Source: Streptomyces griseiscabiei
GTDB lineage: Bacteria > Actinomycetota > Actinomycetes > Streptomycetales > Streptomycetaceae
Length of the DNA stretch: 64,000 nucleotides
Direction of reading: 5' to 3'
NCBI RefSeq assembly: GCF_020010925.1
Contig: NZ_JAGJBZ010000001.1
Location: 1,550,001 to 1,614,000 of the forward strand
The notes under the pieces are model-generated. The model had not been told where the DNA came from. It made no database searches and saw only the letters and a list, made by a program, of their open reading frames with translations. The translations under genes and the position numbers were made by a program. This document shows positions 30,050-37,158 of the stretch, piece after piece (position 1 is the stretch's first letter; every line of letters starts with the position of its first letter).

Positions 30050-32890
30050 ATGACCGCAGTGCCCGAACCCGGGGCCGCAGAGCCCCTGGTGGCACGGGAG
30101 GCCGAACTCGCCCGGCTCTCGGGGATCGTGGAGGCTCTGGAGAACGGCCGGGGATCGGTGGTGGAGATCACCGGGGAGCCCGGTATCGGCAAGACCCGTC
30201 TCGCTCTGGCCCTCGTGGAGTTCGCCGCGCGCCGCGGCCTCCCGGTCACACGGGCGCACGCCGTACGCGACGGCTCCGCCCCGTTCCAGGTGTTCCGCGA
30301 CGCCTGGGAGGCCCGGCGGGGCTTTCCCCGGCCCGTCGGCGGCCGTGCGCAGCCGTTCGCCGAGGTCCGCGACCGGCCCGCCCAGTGGGCCGCGGGCGGG
30401 GTCCTGGTGCTGGACGACGTCCACTGGTGCGACCCCGCGTCGACGGCGACGCTGGTCCGGCTGGTCCGTTCCGTGGTGTCCCGCCCGTTCGTGCTCGCCC
30501 TGGCCCACCGCCCCCGGCAGACCTCGCCCGAGCTGCGGGAGGCCCTGGAGGACGGGGTACGGGCGGGCAGGGTGACACGGATCGAGCCCGGCCCGCTCGG
30601 CACGGAGGCCGTGGCCGCGCTGCTCGCCGGGCGGGGCGCGGCCCCGGGTGACGCACCGCACGGGCACGCCCCCGCCGAACGCCGGGAGTTCGCCGACCGG
30701 ATGGGCAGCGCGGCCGGAGGCAATCCACGCCATCTGCGGCTGCTGCTCGCGGCCGACTGGCGCCCCGGCCTGTGGCCGGACCGTCCGGGAACGGACACCG
30801 AGGGGCTGCTCCGGGAGGCCAAGCCCCTCGTCGCCGAACTCGACGCGCTGACCTCGCGGGCGTCGACGGCGATGTCGGCGGCGGCGGTCCTCGGCACCCC
30901 GTTCCGGCCGCAGGACGTGGCCCAGGTCTCCGGGCTGGGACTGGACGGCACTCTCGACGTGCTCGCCGAACTGGAGCGATCGGACCTGGTACGGCCGGCC
31001 GGCGCGGGCGGTCTGCGGTTCCGCCACCCCGTCCTCGGCCATGTCGCGTACGAGCGGGCCGGGCTGTCCTTCCGGCTGCGCGCCCACCGCCGGGCCCTGG
31101 AGCTGGTCACGGCCCGGGGCGGCCGGGCCGCCGAACGGGCCCGGCACGCCGAGCACCTGCTCGGCACGGATGCGGCGGGCGCCGCGCGCACCCTGGCCGA
31201 GGGAGCCGAGGAGATCGCCGCGCGGAGACCGGCGACCGCGGCCCGCTGGTACCGCCTGGCGCTGGAGTCCCTGCCGGACGGGGACGGGGACCCGGCCGAC
31301 AGGACCGCGCTGGAACTCGCCTGCTGCCGCGCCCTGAACGCCTCGGGACGGCCGGAGGACGCCCGCGCCCGCGCGCACGAGTTGCTGGGGGATCCGCGCG
31401 CCGGCCTCACCGAGAGCCAGTCGCTGCAGGCGCACACCGTCTGGGCCGACGCCGAACGGCGGCTCGGCCGGTACAAGGAGGCGACGGCCGTCGTCGGCGC
31501 CGCGCTCGCCCTGCTGCCCCGGCCGCTGCCCGATCCGCTGCCCGCGGAGGCCGTCCGGCTCGCCATCGAGTACGGGCTGGTCCATGTGGTCCGCGGGACG
31601 CACGACGAGGCGCGCGTCCTGCTCCGGGAGGCCGCGTCGGCGGCGGGCGCCGCCGATCGCGGGGACCGCACGGTGCTGCGCGTCCTGTCCGCGCTCTGCG
31701 CCGTCCACGCGGGCGACGTCGACGAGGCCGGCCCCGAGATCACCCGGTGCGCGCGGCTGGTGGACGCGCTGCCGGACCCGATCGCCGGCCGGACCCCGGA
31801 GACGCTCGCCCTGCTCGGCTGCGCCGAGCTGTACCTGGAGCGGTTCTCGGACGCGGCCCGCCATCTGGGCCGGGGACTGGAGACCGCCGACTCGGACGCG
31901 CAGCGGCCGATCCTGATGCACCGGCTGCTGGCCCTCGCCATGGTCGAGCAGTGGACCGGTCGGCTGGAGGCCTCCGAACGCCGGGCCCGGGAGGTCGAGA
32001 CCGTGGCGGGCGCGCTCGGTGCCGAGGGCGCGGTCACCCTGGCGCGGGCGATGCGCACGACGGCGCTCGTCTGGTCCCGAGGCCAGGAGTACGCGGCCGA
32101 GGCCGTGGCACTGGTGGAGGCGGCGACCACGGTCGCCCCGCCCGGCCGGAGCTGGTGGGCCACCTCGGCGACGGGCCTGCTGGCGCAGGCACGGCTGCTC
32201 GCCGGTGACGCCGCCGGCTGCCGGCGGACCCTGCTGGAGGGCATGGGCGGTACGGAGGTGCCGCTGGTGCGCCCGTTCTCCCGGCCGTTCGTGCTCGCCC
32301 TGCTGGCGACGGCCACGCTGGAGTGCGGTGACCGGGAGGAGGCCGAGCGACTGGTCCGGGCCGCCGAGGCGGCGGCCGGCCGGCTCGGGCTGCCGGTGCA
32401 GGAGGCGTACGCGCGGGAGGCCCGGGCGCGGCTCCACCAGGCCGACGGTGAACACGACGCGGCGGCCAAGCTGTTCGTCCTGGCCGCCCAGGCGTTCCGG
32501 GCCTCGGACATGCCGGTGCAGTACGCCTGGGCGCTGGCCGTCGGCGCCCCCTCGCTCGCCGCGGCCGAGGGCCGGGCGGAGGCGCTGCGCCGCCTGGACG
32601 TGGCCGAGACGGTCGCCCGTTCCTGCGGGGCGCGGCTGGTGCGGGAGCGGGTGGCCGGCCTGCGGACCGTCCTGTCCGAGAGCGACCCGGCCGCGCACGC
32701 GCTCGGCACGCTCAGCGACCGTGAACGCGAGATCGCCGAACTCGCCGCGGAGGGGCTGCGCACCCGTGACATCGCCGAGCGGCTCTTCCTCAGTCCGCGC
32801 ACGGTGGAGACCCATCTGTTCCGGGTCTACCGCAAGCTCGGCGTCTCGTCCCGGCTCACCCTGTCCGCGCTGCTGCGCGCGGCCGGGTAG
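30050..32890 (+). CDS. LAL-family LuxR transcriptional regulator with AAA ATPase domain
   Basis: A 946-residue large ATP-binding regulator of the LuxR family. The N-terminal ATPase has Walker A GEPGIGKTR (residues 42-50) and Walker B LVLDDVHW (about 120). A long alpha-helical, TPR-like middle section follows. The C-terminal LuxR HTH (about 885-946) reads LSDREREIAELAAEG, IAERLFLSPRTVETHLFRVYRKLGVSSR. Such proteins act as cytoplasmic activators sensing ATP and an inducer such as a sugar. ATG 30050 has GGAGGGGGA nine bases upstream. In actinomycetes these regulators often control nearby biosynthetic genes. Here the target is unknown, and a weak iron-box resemblance at 29967-29985 is not convincing. 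Confidence 0.95.
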   Translation: MTAVPEPGAAEPLVAREAELARLSGIVEALENGRGSVVEITGEPGIGKTRLALALVEFAARRGLPVTRAHAVRDGSAPFQVFRDAWEARRGFPRPVGGRAQPFAEVRDRPAQWAAGGVLVLDDVHWCDPASTATLVRLVRSVVSRPFVLALAHRPRQTSPELREALEDGVRAGRVTRIEPGPLGTEAVAALLAGRGAAPGDAPHGHAPAERREFADRMGSAAGGNPRHLRLLLAADWRPGLWPDRPGTDTEGLLREAKPLVAELDALTSRASTAMSAAAVLGTPFRPQDVAQVSGLGLDGTLDVLAELERSDLVRPAGAGGLRFRHPVLGHVAYERAGLSFRLRAHRRALELVTARGGRAAERARHAEHLLGTDAAGAARTLAEGAEEIAARRPATAARWYRLALESLPDGDGDPADRTALELACCRALNASGRPEDARARAHELLGDPRAGLTESQSLQAHTVWADAERRLGRYKEATAVVGAALALLPRPLPDPLPAEAVRLAIEYGLVHVVRGTHDEARVLLREAASAAGAADRGDRTVLRVLSALCAVHAGDVDEAGPEITRCARLVDALPDPIAGRTPETLALLGCAELYLERFSDAARHLGRGLETADSDAQRPILMHRLLALAMVEQWTGRLEASERRAREVETVAGALGAEGAVTLARAMRTTALVWSRGQEYAAEAVALVEAATTVAPPGRSWWATSATGLLAQARLLAGDAAGCRRTLLEGMGGTEVPLVRPFSRPFVLALLATATLECGDREEAERLVRAAEAAAGRLGLPVQEAYAREARARLHQADGEHDAAAKLFVLAAQAFRASDMPVQYAWALAVGAPSLAAAEGRAEALRRLDVAETVARSCGARLVRERVAGLRTVLSESDPAAHALGTLSDREREIAELAAEGLRTRDIAERLFLSPRTVETHLFRVYRKLGVSSRLTLSALLRAAG

Positions 32891-32896
32891 CGCGCA

Positions 32897-32921
32897 GGGG
32901 CCGGCACCCGCTCCCGGCCCC
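32897..32921. terminator. hairpin terminator between convergent genes
   Basis: GGGGCCGG pairs with CCGGCCCC across a nine-base loop. It lies seven bases after the LuxR-family stop codon and 15 bases from the stop of the convergent MFS gene, so it can serve both. Confidence 0.55.
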
Positions 32922-32935
32922 CGTGCCTCCCCCCG

Positions 32936-34399
32936 CTACGCGGCGGAGGCCGGTGCCTCCGCCGCGCTCGGCTCCCGCTCCTCGGGGCCGGCGTCGGTGG
33001 CGGCGACCCGTGCGGCGGGGATGAACACGGCGACCGCGGCGGCGACCAGGGCGGCGCCGCCGCCGATCATCAGACCGGTGCGGAAGCCGTCCTCCGAGGG
33101 CAGGCTGAAGCCGCCGAGGGTGGTGGTCATCTGGGCGAGCACCACACCGACCACGGCGGCGGCGGTGGAGGTGCCGAGCGCGCGCATCAGCGTGTTGAAG
33201 CTGTTGGCGGAGGCGGTCTCGGACAGCGGCACGGTGCTCATGATCAGCGCGGGCATGGCGCCGTAGGCGAGGCCGACGCCGGAGCTGACGACGAGGGAGA
33301 CGATCAGCAGGCCCCAGGTGGTGCCCATCAGCGCGAGCGACAGACCGTATCCGGCGCCGATCACCAGGGAGCCGGTGACCAGGGTGAACTTGGGGCCGCG
33401 GGCGTTGGTGAGCTTTCCGCCGAGCGGGGAGAGCGCCATCATCATCAGCCCGGCCGGGGCCATCCACAGCGCCATGCCCAGCATCGACTGCCCCAGACCG
33501 TAGCCGGTGGCCTCAGGCAACCTCAGCAGCTGCGGAGTGATCAGCGACTGCGCGTACATGCCGAAGCCGACGAGGACCGAGGCGACGTTGGTCAGCAGCA
33601 CGCGCGGGTGGGCGGTGGTGCGCAGGTCGACCAGTGGCTCACGGGTGCGCAGTTCCCACAAGCCCCAGGACACCAGCAGGACGGCGGCGCCGGCGAAGAG
33701 GCCGAGTGTCGTCGCCGAGCCCCAGCCCCAGTCCGCGCCCTTGGACACGGCGAGCAGCAGGCACACCACACCGCCGCCGAGGGCGAGGGCGCCGAGGTAG
33801 TCGAAGCGCTGGCCCTTGGCGCCGGCCGGGGTCTCGGGGACGAGGAACCAGATCATGGTGGTGACGGCGACGGCCAGGCCGGCCGCTCCCCAGAACAGCA
33901 CCCGCCAGCTGGCGTACTGGGCGACGGCGGCGGCGATCGGCAGGCCGAGACCGGCGCCGATGCCCAGGGAGGCGCTGACCAGGGCGATGGAGCCGCTGAG
34001 CTTCTCCGGCGCGATGACGTCGCGCAGCAGGCTGATGCCGAGTGGGACGACGCCCATGCCGATGCCCTGGAAGCCCCGGCCGACGATCATCGGTACGACG
34101 GTCGAGGACAGGGCGCACACCACCGAGCCGATGATCAGCGGGGCGCAGCAGACCAGCAGCATGCGGCGCTTGCCGTAGAGGTCGCCGAGCCGTCCGCCGA
34201 CGGGGCCGAAGACCGCGCCCGTCAGCAGGGTCGCGGTGATCACCCAGGTGGCGTTCGCCGCACTGGTGTCCAGGATCGTGGGCAGGTCGGTGAGCAGCGG
34301 GGTCACCAGGGTCTGCATGATCGCGGCGACGATGCCCGCGAGCGCCAGCGTCGCGATGACACCACCCGGGCGGGTGGCGGGCGGTGGGTTGGCCGTCAA
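32936..34399 (-). CDS. MFS drug exporter, DHA2 (14-helix) type
   Basis: A 487-residue membrane transporter. The motif A loop reads GGRLGDLYGKRRML after helix 2, and further segments include GRGFQGIGMGVVPLG. About fourteen hydrophobic segments fit the DHA2/EmrB family of proton-coupled multidrug exporters. A TTG at 34399 is chosen because GGAGG lies six bases upstream; the ATG at 34435 lacks such a site and adds an Arg-rich tail. It is divergent from a MarR-type regulator, and the space between holds several palindromes. The usual logic is that a compound releases the regulator and switches on its own export. A hydrophilic Glu/Ala-rich tail ends the protein. Confidence 0.92.
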   Translation of the reverse strand: MTANPPPATRPGGVIATLALAGIVAAIMQTLVTPLLTDLPTILDTSAANATWVITATLLTGAVFGPVGGRLGDLYGKRRMLLVCCAPLIIGSVVCALSSTVVPMIVGRGFQGIGMGVVPLGISLLRDVIAPEKLSGSIALVSASLGIGAGLGLPIAAAVAQYASWRVLFWGAAGLAVAVTTMIWFLVPETPAGAKGQRFDYLGALALGGGVVCLLLAVSKGADWGWGSATTLGLFAGAAVLLVSWGLWELRTREPLVDLRTTAHPRVLLTNVASVLVGFGMYAQSLITPQLLRLPEATGYGLGQSMLGMALWMAPAGLMMMALSPLGGKLTNARGPKFTLVTGSLVIGAGYGLSLALMGTTWGLLIVSLVVSSGVGLAYGAMPALIMSTVPLSETASANSFNTLMRALGTSTAAAVVGVVLAQMTTTLGGFSLPSEDGFRTGLMIGGGAALVAAAVAVFIPAARVAATDAGPEEREPSAAEAPASAA

Positions 34400-34441
34400 G
34401 GGGTTCCTCCGTGCGATGTACCGGCGACGGGGCATACGTCA

Positions 34442-34500
34442 TGCACCTGGCGTGCAGCATACCTGCCCCATGCATCGAGCATGTCTCGTGCATGATGCAC
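34442..34500. promoter_or_regulatory. palindrome cluster, likely MarR-type operator region
   Basis: Three short perfect inverted repeats lie in 59 bases: TGCAC-N5-GTGCA (34442-34456), CATGC-N5-GCATG (34469-34483) and GTGCAT-G-ATGCAC (34488-34500). All share the TGCAY core. They sit between the divergent MFS and MarR-type genes and are the best candidates for the regulator's binding sites. Confidence 0.65.
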
Positions 34501-34590
34501 ATCGCGGGGGTGCTGCCGGGTCCGGCGGGGCGGTCGCGCCGGGATGGAAGGATCGCCCTGGCCGTGTCCGCAACGAGGAGGTAGGCGACC

Positions 34591-35046
34591 GTGGAAGATC
34601 CGACGCGCCGGGTCGAGTACGAGAACATGCTGCTCGGGCGTTACCAGCATCTGAGCCAGAGCAAGGGGCGCCGCAAGGACTCCACGCTGGAACGCAGCGC
34701 GTACATCCTCCTCAGCCGCATCCGTGTCGAGGGGCCGATGTCGATCGGCGAGCTGAGCGACGCCTTCGGTCTGGACGCCTCCACCCTCCGCCGGCAGACC
34801 GCCGCAGCGCTGCGGGCCGGGCTGGTCGAGCACACGCTCGACCCGGAGGGCGGGGTGGCGCGGAAGTTCCGTATCACCGAGGAGGGCGAGCGTCGGCTGG
34901 ACGAGGAGCGGGAGGGCAACGTCCGCAGCCTCGCCATGGTGCTGGAGGGCTGGTCCGAGGAGGACATCACCGGCTTCGCGGACTACCTCGAACGCTTCAA
35001 CACGAGCATCGAGCGGCTGCACGGCAAGACCTGGCCGCGCCCGTAG
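34591..35046 (+). CDS. MarR-family transcriptional regulator
   Basis: A 151-residue winged-helix regulator. The HTH spans about residues 48-75 (GPMSIGELSDAFGLDASTLRRQT), the wing is near 85-100 (DPEGGVARKFRITEEG), and helices at both ends make the dimer interface. The GTG start at 34591 is preceded by GAGGAGG ten bases upstream. It is divergent from an MFS exporter, and the palindromes between them are the expected operator. By family behaviour it should repress the exporter and itself until an inhibitor compound binds. The ligand cannot be inferred. Confidence 0.9.
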   Translation: MEDPTRRVEYENMLLGRYQHLSQSKGRRKDSTLERSAYILLSRIRVEGPMSIGELSDAFGLDASTLRRQTAAALRAGLVEHTLDPEGGVARKFRITEEGERRLDEEREGNVRSLAMVLEGWSEEDITGFADYLERFNTSIERLHGKTWPRP

Positions 35047-35078
35047 CCGCCGGCCCCGTGCCGGGTAGCCTCGGGGAC

Positions 35079-35540
35079 ATGCGGATCTCCGTCTCCTCGG
35101 ACATGGACGAGCCCGTCGCCCGCCTCCTCCTCGCGGAGTTGCGCGCCCGGGGCCACGAAGTAGTGACGTACGGCGCGCTGCGTGCCGGTGACGACGCCCG
35201 GTGGGCGGTCTGCTCGGCGGCCGCGGCGCGCGAGGTCGCCTCCGGCGCGGCGGACCAGGCCGTCGTGTGCTGCTGGACGGGCACCGGCGCGTCCATCGCC
35301 GCGAACAAGGTGCCCGGCGTACGGGCGGCCCTGTGCACGGACGCGTACACGGCGGACGGCGCGCGCCGCTGGAACGACGCCAACGTCCTGGCGATCGGGC
35401 TGCGGCTGACCTCCGGGCCCCTGCTCAAGGAGATCCTGGACGCCTGGTTCGCGGCCGGGGCCAGTGACGACACCGAGGACCGGGAGAACGTGGTCCATGT
35501 GGAGCGGCTCGACGTCAACCGGGGTACGGGCCGGGCCTGA
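35079..35540 (+). CDS. RpiB/LacAB-family sugar-phosphate isomerase
   Basis: A 153-residue Rossmann-like protein of the RpiB family, which interconverts ribose 5-phosphate and ribulose 5-phosphate or related sugars. MRISVSSDMDEPVA matches the family N-terminus. VVCCWTGTGASIAANKVPGVRAALC contains the catalytic Cys region and phosphate loop, and RRWNDANVLAIGLR is the conserved second half. ATG 35079 is chosen because the family normally starts at this point. The 3' end overlaps the 3' end of the convergent kinase gene by 26 bases. The true substrate may differ from ribose phosphate. Confidence 0.88.
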   Translation: MRISVSSDMDEPVARLLLAELRARGHEVVTYGALRAGDDARWAVCSAAAAREVASGAADQAVVCCWTGTGASIAANKVPGVRAALCTDAYTADGARRWNDANVLAIGLRLTSGPLLKEILDAWFAAGASDDTEDRENVVHVERLDVNRGTGRA

Positions 35541-36522
35541 TGAACACGGGCTCGGCCCACGACGGCGGCTCCGGTGGCGCCTCGGGCGGCCCGGACGCCT
35601 TCGGCGCGGTGGTGGCCCGGGTCGGCGTGCGCCCGGGCGGGAGGCCGTGTCCCGTGTCCACCGCCCGGAGCGCGGCCACGAAGGACAGACAGGAGTCGTA
35701 CCGGTCGTCCGGCGACTTGGCCAGCGCCGTCGCCATCACGCGGTCCACCGCCGGCGGCAGGTCGGGCCGCCCGCCGGTCAGCGGGGGCGGCTCGTCGTAC
35801 TGATGGGCCCACAACAGGGCCATGTCGTCGTCCCGTTGGAACGGCGGGCGGCCCGCGAGGGTCTCGTGGACGACACAGGCGAGGCTGTAGACGTCGCAGC
35901 GGCCGTCGACGGGCTTGCCGGAGATCTGCTCCGGGGCCACGTAGTCGAGCGTGCCCACGAACTGGCCGACGCTGGTGAACCCGGTGAGCGACAGCGACTT
36001 CTTCGTCAGGCCGAAGTCGGTGAGATAGACGTGCTCGGGGTGGTCGCTGTCGGTGCCCTGGGCGACCAGGATGTTGCCGGGCTTCACGTCCCGGTGCACC
36101 AGCCCGTGGTCGTGCGCGGCGTCGAGCGCGGAGGCGACCTGGGCGGCGATCCGGGTGGCGGTGGTGACCGGCAACGGGCCCTCCCGGTCCAGGAGGTGCC
36201 GCAGATCGCTGCCCGCGACGTACCGCATGGCGATGTAGAGGACGCCGTCCGTCTCGCCCGCCTCGAAGACGGGCACGATGTGCGGATGGTCGATCGCGGC
36301 GGCCACCCGTGACTCATGGGTGAAGCGGCGCCGGAAGGTGTCGTTGCGGGCCAGTTCCGGGGCGAGCAGCTTCAGCGCGACGGTCCGCTCCAGCCGCAGG
36401 TCCAGGGCCTGGTAGACGACCGCCATACCCCCGCGGCCGATCTCGCGTTCGATGCGGTAGTCCGCGATCTGCCGCCCGACCAGCTCGGAGGGACGCCCGG
36501 CGTACGGCTGGGTGTCACTCAT
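35515..36522 (-). CDS. soluble Ser/Thr protein kinase, Hanks type
   Basis: A 335-residue kinase. The glycine loop is GRGGMAVVY (residues 29-37), catalytic Lys51 lies in VALKLL, the HRD loop is HRDVKPGN (143-150), DFG is 169-171 and APE is 196-198. The activation segment contains Ser and Thr at 176-183 that could be autophosphorylated. Unlike most actinobacterial kinases it has no transmembrane segment or PASTA domain; the tail after 285 is Pro-rich. It overlaps the SH3-like gene by eight bases and follows the FHA-ABC transporter gene. FHA domains bind phosphothreonine, so the transporter is a natural substrate, as for PknF and Rv1747 in Mycobacterium tuberculosis. Confidence 0.95.
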   Translation of the reverse strand: MSDTQPYAGRPSELVGRQIADYRIEREIGRGGMAVVYQALDLRLERTVALKLLAPELARNDTFRRRFTHESRVAAAIDHPHIVPVFEAGETDGVLYIAMRYVAGSDLRHLLDREGPLPVTTATRIAAQVASALDAAHDHGLVHRDVKPGNILVAQGTDSDHPEHVYLTDFGLTKKSLSLTGFTSVGQFVGTLDYVAPEQISGKPVDGRCDVYSLACVVHETLAGRPPFQRDDDMALLWAHQYDEPPPLTGGRPDLPPAVDRVMATALAKSPDDRYDSCLSFVAALRAVDTGHGLPPGRTPTRATTAPKASGPPEAPPEPPSWAEPVFIRPGPYPG

Positions 36523-37153
36523 CGCGGGTCACCGGCGGCACCAGCCGGGTGGGTTCGTCGTCGCCCGACCCGTGCTCGGCCGGTCCGTGTCCGGGATCCT
36601 GCACGACACGGGTCGGCTCCGGCGTCGGGGCCGCGACCGGCGGCACCCGCGGGGCGGCCGGTGTCCCGTGCGGTCGCTCGCCCACGGCGAACGTGCTCAG
36701 CCGGGTCCCGTCGCAGTACACCCACCGCTCGTGCGCGGCGTCGAACAGCCACAGCGACTCGCCGTCGACGACGAGGCCGATCCGCAGCCCCTTCGTCCGC
36801 TCCCGGAAGGCCTCCCCGTCGCGATGCCCGGCGGCCAGCGCCTCCGCCTCGGTCCGGTAGCGGCTCAGGGCCTCCTCGGCACGGGCGAGCAGCGGGCGCG
36901 GGTCGGCCGTACGCGCGGCGTCCGCACCGGCGGCGGGCGGGTCCTGGGGTACGGCGACCAGGAGACGGCCGTCGACCCACGCGGACCAGCCGTTGGCGCA
37001 CAGGACCCGGCCCCAGTCACCGCGCCGCTCCAGGAGCTGGACCGGCAGCAGCGCGTCGAGGGCTACCGTGGGCTGCGACTGGTCGGGGGCGTCCCACGCG
37101 GACTGGCCGCCCGGCGGGACGACATGGGTGGGGAGGAAGCCGGGGGTCGTCAT
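36515..37153 (-). CDS. SH3-like-domain protein in the FHA-ABC/kinase operon
   Basis: A 212-residue soluble protein of unknown function. The N-terminal part (residues 25-65) reads like a bacterial SH3 fold: LLPVQLLERRGDWGRVLCANGWSAWVDG in segments. The middle (95-160) is helical with WLFDAAHERWVYCDG. The tail is rich in Pro and Thr and includes PTRV and EPTRLV, short Thr motifs a kinase could phosphorylate. ATG 37153 starts five bases after the stop of the FHA-ABC gene, and the stop overlaps the kinase start by eight bases, so all three genes should be translated together. A scaffold or regulator of the transporter is a reasonable guess, not shown by the sequence. Confidence 0.8.
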   Translation of the reverse strand: MTTPGFLPTHVVPPGGQSAWDAPDQSQPTVALDALLPVQLLERRGDWGRVLCANGWSAWVDGRLLVAVPQDPPAAGADAARTADPRPLLARAEEALSRYRTEAEALAAGHRDGEAFRERTKGLRIGLVVDGESLWLFDAAHERWVYCDGTRLSTFAVGERPHGTPAAPRVPPVAAPTPEPTRVVQDPGHGPAEHGSGDDEPTRLVPPVTRDE

Positions 37154-37158
37154 CGCGG

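Noticed and set aside
34236..35078. Long plus-strand frame leading into the RpiB-like gene
   Set aside because: It crosses the MarR gene in another frame. The RpiB family begins at the ATG 35079 and the upstream translation has no homology-like features.
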